Below, one piece after another: positions 45,054-54,613 of a DNA stretch of 64,000 nucleotides. Positions within the stretch are counted from its first letter, which is position 1, and the number at the start of each line of letters is the position of its first letter. Below the pieces are notes generated by a model, which was not told where the DNA came from, made no database searches, and was given only the letters and a program-made list of their open reading frames with translations. The position numbers were made by a program, and so were the translations under genes. Origin of the DNA: Mycolicibacterium aurum (GTDB lineage Bacteria > Actinomycetota > Actinomycetes > Mycobacteriales > Mycobacteriaceae); contig NZ_LR134356.1 in the NCBI RefSeq assembly GCF_900637195.1, forward strand, positions 4,340,001 through 4,404,000. Reading direction: 5' to 3'.

Positions 45054-45947
45054 TCAGCTCAGGTCGGCAACCATCTCGGCCACCCGACGCACCTGGTCGA
45101 TGTCCGAGCTCGTCGGGATGAGGTGAACCTCGTCGGTCCCGATGTCGGCGAACCGCTTCAGCACGGCGCGCAGGTCCTCGGCGGTGCCGGCGAAGCCGGC
45201 GGTGGGCGCCATGGCGTCGACGAACTCGGACGGGATCCAATTCATGTACCGCAACAGGTGACGGTGTATCTGGGTGCGGGGTCCGTCTCCCTCGCCGATG
45301 GCGAACCAGAACGACGTCGCCAGGTGCGGCGCCTCCTTGCCGGCCTCTCGCCACGCGTCCCGCGCGACGTCGAACAGCTCGCTCTGCTTGTCGACGTCCA
45401 GGTCGAGCGTCATCCCGGCGACCCCGGAAGCCCAGGCTGCGGCGCTGCGAATTGTCTTGGGCCCCAGGGTTCCGACCTGAAGTTCGGGACCGCCGGACTG
45501 CACGGGCGGCGGACCCACAGGAAGCGTCGAATCGGTGATCTTCTCGCCCGCCCACACCCGCTGCATGACGGCCACCCGGTCGGCCATCTGGCGCATGGTC
45601 TGAGTCTCCGGGTCGGCGCCCACGGCACGGTAATCCTCGTGGCGCCCGCCGACTCCGATGCCGACGGTCAACCGCCCGTCGCAGAGCAGGTCACCGGTGG
45701 CCAGCTGCTTCGCCAGCATCACGGGATCGTGCAACTGCGGGATGACCACCGTCGTCACCAACCGCACCCGGTCCGTCCACGCGGCCAGCGCCCCGAGCAA
45801 CGTCAGGCTCTCGGGGTTGTCGAACGCGATCCGCTCGCCCCAGCACAGCGACGAGAACGGGCCGTCATCGACCAGCTGTGCCCACGCCTTCAGCGTGGCG
45901 CGGTCGAGATCGGGCTCCATCACCGGCATCGTCATCCCTATGTGCAC
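45054..45947 (-). CDS. LLM-class flavin-dependent oxidoreductase (F420-type)
   Basis: 297 residues from GTG 45947 (VHIGMTMPVMEPDLD); the longer frame reads back into the TDT transporter region. Luciferase-like TIM barrel: LVTTVVIPQLHDPVMLAKQLATGD, GRLTVGIGVGGRHEDY (flavin-binding loop) and EFVHLIP-like EVHLIPTS at the C-terminus. Mycobacterial members usually use F420. Substrate unknown. Confidence 0.87.
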   Translation of the reverse strand: MHIGMTMPVMEPDLDRATLKAWAQLVDDGPFSSLCWGERIAFDNPESLTLLGALAAWTDRVRLVTTVVIPQLHDPVMLAKQLATGDLLCDGRLTVGIGVGGRHEDYRAVGADPETQTMRQMADRVAVMQRVWAGEKITDSTLPVGPPPVQSGGPELQVGTLGPKTIRSAAAWASGVAGMTLDLDVDKQSELFDVARDAWREAGKEAPHLATSFWFAIGEGDGPRTQIHRHLLRYMNWIPSEFVDAMAPTAGFAGTAEDLRAVLKRFADIGTDEVHLIPTSSDIDQVRRVAEMVADLS

Positions 45948-45975
45948 GTCGCGATTCTGACATGCCTGCCAGATG

Positions 45976-47115
45976 TCAGGACGCCGGTGCCGCCGGGCCG
46001 TCCTTGTACGCCCTGATGGGACCCGCGGCCGGAGGCGCGAACAACCCACCGCGCAGACCGCCGCGCGCCGTGCGGACCGCCACCAACAGCCAGGTACACA
46101 GCAGCCCGACGTAGGCGACGGCGGCGGCATACCGGAAGGCGGGCAGTGCCGTGTGCAGTGCCAGCTGCGTGGTGCCGGTGACGAACGTACCCACCGGGAA
46201 GGTGAGGCTCCACCAGGTCAACGCGAAGGGCATGCCCCGCCGCAGGGTACGTACGGTCAGCGCGGTGGCCAGGCAGATCCACAGCACGGCGAAGCCCCAC
46301 ACCGGGACCCCGTACAGGACCGCGAACACGCTCATTCCGTCCGCGAGCCGCTGGTCGACAGCGAGCGCCGCGTCGGTGCCGAGAAGCCCTGCGACGGTGA
46401 TGGATTGGCCCAACGGACCCAGGACGATCCATAGTGTCGGCACTCTCGCGGTGCCCGAGGTGCCAAAGTGCGCCAGCCTGCTCCACACCATGGTGATGAT
46501 GATCAGCGAGGCGATCAGCGACAGACCGAACATGGCGTAACAGCCGTAGAGCATGGTGGCGCGGCCCGGGCCCTCGGCCATGTGCGGGATGAGCAGGCTG
46601 CCGGTCGCGGCGGCGACCATCGGCGGGACGACGGGCATCAACCACCCGCCGAACGCGGCGTCGGGCTCGACCCGGTGCTGGGTGAACATCAGGTACGGGA
46701 TGCTCATCGCCGTGAACAAGCCGCCGAGTGTGCCGGCCGTCCACAGCACCCACGCCAGATCGACGGCGACCCGCGCGCCGATCAGATCCGTACCCACCAG
46801 CAGCGATCCGGACGCGACGGTCAGCAGTGCCATCGGCGCCGCGCCGTAGAAATGGGCCATCTGCGGATTGCGGGCATGGCTGCGGGCCACCGTCGGATTG
46901 CGCAGCCAATGGGCGACCATCGCGACGATCAGCACCACCAGCCACAGCGCCGAGAGCACCCAGACCACCAGCGCGAACGCCCGCAGACCGGGAACGTGCA
47001 CCGGCAACGACGCCCCGGCGGTGGCGACGATGCCCGTGCCCATCACCGAGGCGAACCAGTTCGGCCCGAGATAGCCGAGAATGGTGGGCTTGTCGCGGGC
47101 CGTGTCGGCGGTCAT
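45976..47115 (-). CDS. TDT-family transporter (TehA/SLAC1-like)
   Basis: 379 residues with about ten membrane segments; the start ATG 47115 is chosen (MTADTARDK) because upstream sequence does not look coding. GPNWFASVMGTGIVATAG is the typical N-terminus of the tellurite-resistance/dicarboxylate transporter family, which includes malate, sulfite and anion channels. Substrate unknown. It lies 28 bases upstream of the LLM gene on the same strand. Confidence 0.85.
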   Translation of the reverse strand: MTADTARDKPTILGYLGPNWFASVMGTGIVATAGASLPVHVPGLRAFALVVWVLSALWLVVLIVAMVAHWLRNPTVARSHARNPQMAHFYGAAPMALLTVASGSLLVGTDLIGARVAVDLAWVLWTAGTLGGLFTAMSIPYLMFTQHRVEPDAAFGGWLMPVVPPMVAAATGSLLIPHMAEGPGRATMLYGCYAMFGLSLIASLIIITMVWSRLAHFGTSGTARVPTLWIVLGPLGQSITVAGLLGTDAALAVDQRLADGMSVFAVLYGVPVWGFAVLWICLATALTVRTLRRGMPFALTWWSLTFPVGTFVTGTTQLALHTALPAFRYAAAVAYVGLLCTWLLVAVRTARGGLRGGLFAPPAAGPIRAYKDGPAAPAS

Positions 47116-47276
47116 GGGGTCAGTATGGTCACCGCGAGTGTGCGCGAAATGCCACGGCTGGCGGCGTGTCGGCGTACAGACCCGCGCGCTCGCGGCGCAG
47201 AGGGGGTGGTTATCCCCCGGGGGAATCTCGGGAAAACGCTGTGTCGCCGCCGGCATCGGGTCCATAGGTTGGAGTC

Positions 47277-48599
47277 ATGCCCGCAGTTACCGACATAGAC
47301 GAAGTCACCGTTCCGGTGGACATGCCCGAAACGGCCGACGCCGCGCCGCCGCCACGGATCCGGGCGATCGGCGTCGTCCCCAGCGCCTCACTGCTCGCCG
47401 GCGGCGCCTTCGCCATGGTCTGGTTCTGGATTCCGTTGGCAATCCTGCTGATCGGCATCACGTCGATTCCGAGCATCATCGGCTTCCTGCTGGCCGGCGT
47501 CGTGTTCGTCTACCTGATGCGCGGCGTCGACTACGTCGAACGGGTACGTAGCGAGGCGGTGTTCGGGATGGGTATCGCCCGGCCGCCGCGCCGGCTGTCG
47601 CACTACTCGGGCTTCCAGCGCTGGGCCCACCAGTTGTGGCTCGACGTCAGCAGTGCGCGGTTCTGGAAAGCCGCGGCCCACCACTATCTCCGCATGATCT
47701 ACGACGCCCTGGTGACCGGTCTGGCGTTGGCGCTGCTGGCGTTCGCGTTCCTGGCGCCCGCGGTCGCGATCGCCGTCGGCAACAGCGACCCCGACGCCGG
47801 ATTGTCGTTCGTCCCGACACCGCTGGCATGGGTGCTGGCCGTTGCGGCGCTGGCCGGGGCGGTGGCGCTGGTGGTGTTCGCACCCACCCTGGACGCGACG
47901 ATCGACCGCTGGCTGCTGCCTCCTTCTCCGACCGCCGCACTCCAGTACGAGGTCAGCGCCCTGTCCGACGCCCGCGAAGGTGCGGTGACCTCGGCCCAGA
48001 CCGAACGGCACCGCATCGAACGCGACCTGCACGACAGCGTGCAGCCGCGACTGGTGTCGCTGGCGATGACGATCGGGCTGGCCCAGACCAAACTCGACAC
48101 CGATCTGCCGGCCGCCAAGGCACTCATCGCCGAGGCGCACGATGACGCGAAGAACGCGCTGGTGGAGTTGCGCAATGTGGTGCGCGGCATCGCGCCGACC
48201 ATCCTGTCCGACCGTGGCCTCGATGCGGCGCTGTCGGCTGTGGTGCAGCGGGCGGCGAACTCGGGTGTGCCGACCACGCTGAGCGTGCACCTGCCCTACC
48301 GCCTGCCCGACGAGGTGGAGGCGTGTGCCTACTTCGTGGTGGCCGAGGCGCTCACGAACGTCACCCGGCATGCCGGTGCCGCCCAGGCGGCGGTCACCGT
48401 ACGTCTGGACGAGGCCGCAAGGCAGTTGCACGTCACCGTGTTCGACGACGGTCGCGGTGGAGCGCTCATCACCGACGACGAGAACGCCACCGGACTGCGC
48501 GGCCTCGAAGAACGCGTGCGCGCCGCCCGGGGAACCTTCACCGTGTCCAGTCCCGCCACCGGCCCCACCATCATCACCGCGGTGCTGCCATGCGGATAG
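47277..48599 (+). CDS. NarL-type sensor histidine kinase
   Basis: 440 residues, four membrane segments in two pairs (about residues 45-85 and 140-205), then HisKA_3 with the phospho-accepting His in ERDLHDSVQPRLV and the HATPase part (VVAEALTNVTRHAGA; VFDDGRGGA; GLRGLEERVRA). It overlaps the response regulator by ten bases. The signal is unknown; the next operon member is a DUF4097 membrane-anchored protein. Confidence 0.93.
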   Translation: MPAVTDIDEVTVPVDMPETADAAPPPRIRAIGVVPSASLLAGGAFAMVWFWIPLAILLIGITSIPSIIGFLLAGVVFVYLMRGVDYVERVRSEAVFGMGIARPPRRLSHYSGFQRWAHQLWLDVSSARFWKAAAHHYLRMIYDALVTGLALALLAFAFLAPAVAIAVGNSDPDAGLSFVPTPLAWVLAVAALAGAVALVVFAPTLDATIDRWLLPPSPTAALQYEVSALSDAREGAVTSAQTERHRIERDLHDSVQPRLVSLAMTIGLAQTKLDTDLPAAKALIAEAHDDAKNALVELRNVVRGIAPTILSDRGLDAALSAVVQRAANSGVPTTLSVHLPYRLPDEVEACAYFVVAEALTNVTRHAGAAQAAVTVRLDEAARQLHVTVFDDGRGGALITDDENATGLRGLEERVRAARGTFTVSSPATGPTIITAVLPCG

Positions 48600-49234
48600 T
48601 TATCGCCGAAGATTCGGCCCTGCTGCGGGCCGGCATCGAGCGGATCCTCACCGACGCCGGTCACCAGGTGGTCGCCGGCGTGCCGGACGCCACGAACCTG
48701 CTCCGGCTGGTCAACGACGAACACCCCGACCTCGCGATCCTGGATGTCCGGATGCCACCGACGTTCACCGACGAGGGCATCCGGGCGGCGGCGCTGCTGC
48801 GCAGCCAGAACCCGGAATCGCCGGTGCTGGTGCTGTCGCACTACGTGGAGGAGCGCTACGCAGCCGACCTGATCGCCTCGGACACCAGGGGTTTCGGGTA
48901 CCTGCTCAAAGACCGGGTGGCCGACGTCCCGGCGTTCCTCGATGCCGTCGAGGTCGTCGGCGCGGGCGGGACGGTGCTCGACCCCGAGGTGGTCTCGCAG
49001 ATTCTGATCCGCTCCCACCGGCGCAATGTGCTCGACGACCTGACCCCACGTGAGAACGAGGTGCTGCAGCTCATGGCGGAGGGCAAGACCAACTCCGCCA
49101 TCGCAGCCGGCCTGCACATGTCGGTCGGCTCCGCCGAGAAGCACATCGCCTCCATCTTCACCAAGTTGAACCTCGCACCCGACGACAGCGAGAACCGTCG
49201 CGTCCTCGCAGTGTTGCGATACCTCGAATCCTGA
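48590..49234 (+). CDS. NarL/LuxR-type response regulator
   Basis: 214 residues: receiver domain with acidic pair ED, phospho-Asp in LAILDVRMPP, and KDRVAD; then a LuxR HTH, LTPRENEVLQLMAEGKTNSAIA. ATG 48590 lies inside the kinase gene's end. Partner of the upstream kinase. Confidence 0.94.
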   Translation: MRIVIAEDSALLRAGIERILTDAGHQVVAGVPDATNLLRLVNDEHPDLAILDVRMPPTFTDEGIRAAALLRSQNPESPVLVLSHYVEERYAADLIASDTRGFGYLLKDRVADVPAFLDAVEVVGAGGTVLDPEVVSQILIRSHRRNVLDDLTPRENEVLQLMAEGKTNSAIAAGLHMSVGSAEKHIASIFTKLNLAPDDSENRRVLAVLRYLES

Positions 49235-49252
49235 AGCGCCGAAAGGACTCCC

Positions 49253-50149
49253 GTGACCACACCGTTGACAGAAGCAACTCCCCCGCCGTCGATTGCCGCG
49301 TCGCCGCCCCCGCCGCTGTCCCCGGGCGGCCGTACCGCCGTTCGCGTCCTGCTCATCCTCGCCGCCGTGACGCTGCTCGTGGGGACCGTGGTGTCGGTGA
49401 GCACGGCGGCGTGGGGTATCAGCAACTACCGCGTGGTCAAAGACTCGGTGGCACTGCCCACCACGTTGACCGCTCTGACAGTGGACACCGGTTCGGTGCC
49501 CATCGCCGTGCGGATCACCTCCGACCGCGAGATCCGTGAGCCGAGGGTCGACATGCGCATGGTGAACTCGACGCGCGCCGGTTCAGAGCCGTTGTCCGTC
49601 GACGCCGACGGCGCGACGGCGCGGGTGAGCATCGACGCCGAACCCTCGGGTTGGCTGCAGTGGGGCCGGGCCGGCGAGATCACCGTGGTCCTGCCGCCGG
49701 AACTGGCCCGCCGGTTGTCGGTCACGACGCAGCAGGAGATGGGCGTGGTGTTCGCCCAGGCCGACATCGACTCGCTGATCGCACGGACCGTCGACGGTGA
49801 GGTCGTCCTGAGCGGCTCGGCGCGTCGTGTCGACATCACCAACGAGCACGGCGACGTCGCCACGCGCGACCCGATCGCGGTGTCCGAATCGTTCCGGGCC
49901 TCCACCACCACCGGCGACATCAGCGTCGGATTCGCCGAGACGCCGAAGACCGTCGACGCCGAAACCCAGCACGGCGACGTCGTCATCGAGTTGCCGCCAC
50001 CAGGGCCGTATTTCGTCACCGCCACGACAGGGATGCCGCACGGCTCGACGGTCGTGCAGGTGCCCCAGACCACCGATCGCGACAACGCGGCAGCGGTGGT
50101 CACCGCCCGGGCCGAGACCGGCGACGTGGTCGTCGACGACCTCGACTAG
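49253..50149 (+). CDS. DUF4097-like membrane-anchored protein
   Basis: 298 residues from GTG 49253. A Pro-rich N-terminus and one membrane helix (VLLILAAVTLLVGTVVSVS) precede a repetitive beta-helical domain with recurring 'T-x-x-GDI/V' turns (TTTGDISVGF, TQHGDVVIEL, AETGDVVVDDL), typical of DUF4097. Same operon as the two-component system, so probably linked to its envelope signal. Its stop TAG lies inside the IS481 target duplication. Confidence 0.8.
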   Translation: MTTPLTEATPPPSIAASPPPPLSPGGRTAVRVLLILAAVTLLVGTVVSVSTAAWGISNYRVVKDSVALPTTLTALTVDTGSVPIAVRITSDREIREPRVDMRMVNSTRAGSEPLSVDADGATARVSIDAEPSGWLQWGRAGEITVVLPPELARRLSVTTQQEMGVVFAQADIDSLIARTVDGEVVLSGSARRVDITNEHGDVATRDPIAVSESFRASTTTGDISVGFAETPKTVDAETQHGDVVIELPPPGPYFVTATTGMPHGSTVVQVPQTTDRDNAAAVVTARAETGDVVVDDLD

Positions 50150-51136
50150 CTGTACTGACCTGAGAGGTTAGGTACGCGGCTGGCTGGTGGTTGACCGCCG
50201 AGTGCTGTGTGGCCGCGGTGGTGATTGTAGTTGTGCAGCCATCGCGGGTACTCCTGGCAGCGTTGTTGGTCGCTGGTGTACAGCCGGGCGTAGGCCCACT
50301 CATCGGCCAGGGTCCGGTGGAATCTCTCCACCTTCCCGTTGGTCTGCGGCCGATAGGGTCGAGTGCGCCGATGTTCGATGTCATCGCCTAGCGCCTTGCG
50401 GAATACATGCGACCGGTAGCAAGATCCGTTATCAGTCAACACCTTTCGAACAATGATTCCCTGTTCGACGAACCAGGCGTTGGCGCGTTCCCAGAACTCG
50501 GAGGCGGTCTCCTTGCGTTCATCGGCCAGCATCTCGGAGAAGACCAGACGGGAGTGCGCATCCAGCGCGGTGTGTAGGAAGTGTATAGCCCCGCAACGGC
50601 TGTCGGTACTTATTGGTGGCTCCGGTCTTGTCGGCTTGGGCGTTGCGCTTACCTGCGGAGCGACCCAGCATCTTCCAGCCGCCGCCGGCGGGGATCTTTC
50701 CCAGCTTCTTGACATCGACGTGCACCAGATCACCGCACGCCGCAGATTCCATGCGGCGCACGACGCGGCCGGTGGCGCGGTCGAGCCAGCGCAGTCGGGC
50801 GATCCGGTAGCGGCGCAGCACGTTGTGCACCGTGGAGACGTTCAGTCGCAGCAGGTAGGCGATTCGGGCCGGTCCCCAACGGCGGGTGACGCGCACCCCG
50901 ATGATGCGGCGTTCGGTCCGTGTCGGGGTGCGGTTGGGGCTGCGATGGGGTCGTGAGCTGCGGTCGGCCATTCCGGCCTCGCCCAGCTCGACGTAGCGGT
51001 CCCTCCAACGGACGGCGGTGCCTACCGATACCTGGAATCGTTCGGCCGCGCGGCGTAGCGACCAGCCATCATCGACGATGCACCGAGCCAGCCTCAAGCG
51101 ACCCGTTTCGGACAAAGGGGCATTACGGTGAACCAC
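50146..51136 (-). pseudogene. IS481-family transposase, frameshifted
   Basis: Two frames make one protein: 51136 to about 50583 (an N-terminal HTH such as GWSLRRAAERFQVSVGTAVRW, then VHVDVKKLGKIP with the first catalytic Asp) and about 50583 to 50146 (HTALDAHSRLVFSE, LTDNGSCYRS with the second Asp, NGKVERFHRTL with the Glu). The frames join after QPLRGYT; an extra base in TATACACTTCC versus the expected reading explains the shift. The stop codon TAG is supplied by the target duplication, as known for IS481. Confidence 0.88.
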
Positions 51137-51243
51137 GAAGACCTCCGAGGTGGGTTGGTGCGTTCCTAGACAGCTCGCACTTCACTCGGAGGTCTTCGCC
51201 TTGTCACCTCACCACGCCGTACCTAACGTCCGTGGTCAGTACA
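50151..51243. mobile_element. IS481-family insertion sequence, 1093 bp
   Basis: Imperfect terminal inverted repeats start TGTACTGACC at both ends and share TTAGGTACG further in. The flanks carry the 6-bp duplication ACTAGC (50145-50150 and 51244-51249), which fits the NCTAGN target known for IS481. It holds one transposase reading frame on the minus strand, broken by a frameshift. The insertion falls between two convergent genes whose stop codons both use this CTAG, so neither is damaged. Confidence 0.92.
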
Positions 51244-51244
51244 A

Positions 51245-52579
51245 CTAGCCGAGGATCCGGTCCGCCTCGCGCAGTCCGCTCAGGTAGGCGCCGTGCACCG
51301 TGGCGAAGAACTCCTGGTGGGTCGCCTCACCGGCGAACGACAGCCGGTCCCCGACCGGCGCGGCCAGCGCTTCCTGGTCGTCGGGCCCTGAGCCGACGGC
51401 CAGGAAGCTGTACGAGCCGCGCGCGTACGGGTCCGCCGCCCACCGGGTGACGAGTACACCCGAGGGCTGCGGGGCACGCAGCGCCCGCACGAGCGCAGCC
51501 ACCGTCTGCTCATCGGAATCCTTCTCGCGGACACGGGCATTGGTGCCGCCGCGGAGTCCGATCAGCACCGGGACGTCGGTGAACCGCAGACTGTTCACCA
51601 GGTCGGAGACGGGCTGGTTCTGGCCGGCGATACCGATCATGTCGGACCGCACGCCGAACTGCTCGGTCCAGAACGGCTCGTCGAAGCGCAGCACCACCTT
51701 GTCGAGAAGCCCGAACCCGAGCCGCCGGATCGCCTGCGTCTTGGCCTCAGGAAGCGGCGGTTCGAACGCGATGGTGCCGGACTTGAGCACCCCGAGCGGA
51801 ACGGTGACGATCACCCGGTCGGCCTCCAGCACTCCCTGCGTCGTCTCGACCGTCACCGCGGCGCCGCCGTGGTCGATCCGGGTGACCTCGGCCCCCAGCC
51901 TGATGGTCAGATCGCGTGCCAGATGGTCGACGAGCTGCCGGTAACCGCCGGGCAGGATCAGATCGGGTCCGTCGAACTGGTCCTCGTGACCGAACCAGCG
52001 CAACGACAACTCGTCCGGGTCGGCTGCATATTCGGAGCCGATGGCACCCGCCACACACCATTGGATGAGCGGGTCGTTCAGGTCAGCGCCGGCGTCGACG
52101 AGCCCCTGCGCCAGCGACACGCCGGGGCCGGCGTCATCGGTCACCGCGTAGACGTCGTCGATGATCCGCGTCCACTCCCGCCCGACCGCATCGACGGCTG
52201 CGGGGTCGACGACGGAGCCGCCGTCGAGGACCACGACGTCCTCGAAGTCGGTCTCCACGGTGCGCGCGCCGACCTGCGCGGCGAGATCGGTCAGCGGGTT
52301 GCCCTCGGAGCCGTGGATCCACGCCGCGCCGAGATCGATCGGAAGACCCAGCGACGTGTCGGTCCACGTGCGACCACCGATGCGGGGCCGGGCCTCCACC
52401 ACCGTCACCGCCATGCCGGCATCGGCCAGTCGCCGCGCCGCAGCCAGCCCGGCCACCCCGGCGCCGACCACAACGATGCGTTCGGGGCGGGTGTCGCCGG
52501 TGCCGCAGGCCACCGCCAGCGGTGCGGCCATCAGCGCGCCGAGACCCAGCGTGAACTGCCGCCGAGTCAGAGCGGACAT
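51245..52579 (-). CDS. Tat-exported flavin amine oxidase-like protein
   Basis: 444 residues from ATG 52579, overlapping the upstream stop by one base (TGATG). N-terminal TRRQFTLGLGAL is a twin-arginine signal, with AVACG as a possible lipobox. FAD motif VVVGAGVAGLAAARRLADAG, GGRTWTD, DLGAAWIHG, and C-terminal FAGEATH. The monoamine/polyamine oxidase family; substrate unknown. Its TAG lies in the IS481 duplication, and it converges with the DUF4097 gene. Confidence 0.9.
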   Translation of the reverse strand: MSALTRRQFTLGLGALMAAPLAVACGTGDTRPERIVVVGAGVAGLAAARRLADAGMAVTVVEARPRIGGRTWTDTSLGLPIDLGAAWIHGSEGNPLTDLAAQVGARTVETDFEDVVVLDGGSVVDPAAVDAVGREWTRIIDDVYAVTDDAGPGVSLAQGLVDAGADLNDPLIQWCVAGAIGSEYAADPDELSLRWFGHEDQFDGPDLILPGGYRQLVDHLARDLTIRLGAEVTRIDHGGAAVTVETTQGVLEADRVIVTVPLGVLKSGTIAFEPPLPEAKTQAIRRLGFGLLDKVVLRFDEPFWTEQFGVRSDMIGIAGQNQPVSDLVNSLRFTDVPVLIGLRGGTNARVREKDSDEQTVAALVRALRAPQPSGVLVTRWAADPYARGSYSFLAVGSGPDDQEALAAPVGDRLSFAGEATHQEFFATVHGAYLSGLREADRILG

Positions 52580-53598
52580 CAGTCGCCGCTGGTCAACGTG
52601 CCGATGATGTCGGCCACCGAACCGGTTTCGGCCTGCCGGAACCCGGTGCCCGCCCACACGTTCACCGCGTGCGGATCACCCGCGCGCACCGAGGCTGCCC
52701 GCACCGGACTTGTCAGGTAGTGCACCTCGGGGTAGCCGAACGGCGCGTCGGCCTCGTGGTCGTTGACGAACCGGTTGCGCAGACCGCGCGCGTAGCGACC
52801 GGAAAACGCGCGCGTGACCACGGTTTCGGTGAACTGGGGGTCCTGCAGCGCAGCCCGGTGCACGGGGCTACTGCCGGCCTCGTCGGCGAGCAGAAATGCG
52901 GTGCCCGATTGCGCTGCCACAGCACCGGCCTGCCGCACCCGCCGGACGTCGGCGGCGGTCATGACACCGCCTGCTGCGACGACGGGAAGGTCGATGGTCG
53001 CGGTGATCGCAGCGAGCAGCTCATCGAGAGGCTGCTCCGACGGGCGCGCGGTCGGGTCGAATGTGCCGCGGTGTCCACCCGCCGACGGGCCTTGCGCGAC
53101 CAGGACGTCGACTCCGGTGTCGGCGGCCAGACGTGCTTCGGCAAGGGTGGTGACGGTGCCGGCGGTGGTGATGCCCGCGTCGGTGAGACGGCGGCGTTCC
53201 TCGGCGGTCGGGAGCCCGAAGGTGAACGAGGCCACCGCGGGGCGGATGTCGAGCAGCACCTCAAGTTTCGCGTCCCAGTGGTCGTCGTCGAACCGGGGCA
53301 CCCCGAGATCGACGCCGTAGCGCTGCCCCTCCCGCCCTAGGGTTTTCGCGTAGGCCTCGATCGCCGACGGTGTTGCCGCGCTGGGTTGCGGCACAAAGAG
53401 ATTGACGCCGATGGGCGCGCTGGTCGACTGCATCGTGGCAGTGATCCTGTCGGCGAACGCCTCGGCGGTCAGGTAGCCGGCGGCCACGAAGCCGAGCCCG
53501 CCCGCGTTCGAGCCCGCCGCGGCGAGCTCGGGTGACGACGGCCCGCCTGCCATCGGGGCGACGAGCACCGGTGCTCTGAGTTCGCGCAGGTCGAACAT
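52579..53598 (-). CDS. Nitronate monooxygenase-like FMN protein
   Basis: 339 residues from ATG 53598. TIM-barrel NMO/2-nitropropane dioxygenase family: VLVAPMAGGPSSPELAAAGSNAGGLGF, LVAQGPSAGGHRG, and PVVAAGGVMTAADVRR for FMN phosphate binding. Possible role in removing propionate-3-nitronate or other nitro compounds. Co-transcribed with the amine oxidase. Confidence 0.9.
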   Translation of the reverse strand: MFDLRELRAPVLVAPMAGGPSSPELAAAGSNAGGLGFVAAGYLTAEAFADRITATMQSTSAPIGVNLFVPQPSAATPSAIEAYAKTLGREGQRYGVDLGVPRFDDDHWDAKLEVLLDIRPAVASFTFGLPTAEERRRLTDAGITTAGTVTTLAEARLAADTGVDVLVAQGPSAGGHRGTFDPTARPSEQPLDELLAAITATIDLPVVAAGGVMTAADVRRVRQAGAVAAQSGTAFLLADEAGSSPVHRAALQDPQFTETVVTRAFSGRYARGLRNRFVNDHEADAPFGYPEVHYLTSPVRAASVRAGDPHAVNVWAGTGFRQAETGSVADIIGTLTSGD

Positions 53599-53674
53599 CA
53601 CGTGCCTTTCGTAGCATGATCACGTTGCTGGTCTTGGTGAAACGGCACGGTATTCGGTTCTATTCTCGACAGCG

Positions 53675-54070
53675 ATGGCCATCACGCTCAACCACACCAT
53701 CGTCGCCGCGCGGGACAAGACCGAGTCGGCGACGTTCCTCACCGAGTTGTTCGACCTGCCCGCCCCGCGACCGTTCGGCCATTTCCTGGTGGTGGCAGTG
53801 GGCTCAGAGAACCCGGTCAGCCTCGATTACGCCGAGGTCGGCCCCGACGATCCGATCCACCCCCAGCACTACGCGTTCCTGGTCTCCGAGGACGAGTTCG
53901 ACACCATCTACGGGCGCATCTGCGAGCGGGGCATCCAGCACTGGGCCGATCCGCGCGGTGCGCACCCGGGCGAGATCAACCACAACGACGGTGGCCGTGG
54001 CGTGTACTTCCAGGACCCGGGCGGGCACTATCTGGAGATCCTCACCCGTCCGTACGGATCGGGCCGCTAA
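53675..54070 (+). CDS. VOC-family (glyoxalase/bleomycin resistance-like) protein
   Basis: 131 residues, one pair of beta-alpha-beta-beta-beta modules. LNHTIVAARD with a His ligand, QHYAFLVSEDEFD, and a C-terminal GVYFQDPGGHYLEILTRPYG typical of VOC metal sites. Function unknown. It overlaps the Rrf2 gene by four bases at the convergent ends. Confidence 0.88.
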   Translation: MAITLNHTIVAARDKTESATFLTELFDLPAPRPFGHFLVVAVGSENPVSLDYAEVGPDDPIHPQHYAFLVSEDEFDTIYGRICERGIQHWADPRGAHPGEINHNDGGRGVYFQDPGGHYLEILTRPYGSGR

Positions 54071-54543
54071 CCGATCGAGTGTCCGCGCGCCTCTTCCTGG
54101 CCGCGGTAGTCGTCGGCCATCACCTGGACGTGATCGGGCAGGTCGCCCGCCGCGACATCAGCCAGGCTGGTGCCCTCCAGGACCGAGCGCATGCTCGCAC
54201 GCAGAGCGCGCCAGACATCGGTCAGCGCCGCCGTCGGGCCGGAGTACGGCAGATCGCCCAGCCCGATGTCGCGCACGCTGGCCAGCGGGCCGTCGATGCA
54301 GCGCAGCACGTCGGCGATGCTGATCTCGGCCGCGGGACGGGCCAGTTCGTAGCCGCCGTCGCGGCCGCGGTGGCTGCGGACCAGCCGGTCGGTGCGCAGG
54401 TCAGAGAGGATGTCGACGAGGAACTGCGCCGGGATGCCCTGGGCCTTGGCCAGGTCGTCGGTCTTCACGACGACGCCGTCGTCCACCGTGGCGAGTTGGA
54501 CCATCGCCCGGACGGCGTATTCCGCCTTGGCCGACATCCGCAT
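54067..54543 (-). CDS. Rrf2-family transcriptional regulator
   Basis: 158 residues: SAKAEYAVRAMVQLA, LAKAQGIPAQFLVDILSDLR, and SHRGRDGGYELARP as the wHTH and wing. Only one cysteine (VLRCIDGP), so it lacks the three-Cys cluster site of IscR/NsrR and probably does not hold an FeS cluster. It lies downstream of the interrupted isochorismatase-like remnant, which may have been its regulated partner. Confidence 0.9.
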   Translation of the reverse strand: MRMSAKAEYAVRAMVQLATVDDGVVVKTDDLAKAQGIPAQFLVDILSDLRTDRLVRSHRGRDGGYELARPAAEISIADVLRCIDGPLASVRDIGLGDLPYSGPTAALTDVWRALRASMRSVLEGTSLADVAAGDLPDHVQVMADDYRGQEEARGHSIG

Positions 54544-54613
54544 GGGGCAACCCTAGTCGGGCGACCATCACGCGGCGACGAAGGAGCCGCGTTGAGGAGC
54601 CCGACAGTCGGAT

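Noticed and set aside
50146..51136. Programmed frameshifting in the IS481-family transposase
   Set aside because: IS481 transposases are normally one frame, and the junction lacks an A6G-type slippery site; one extra base explains it.
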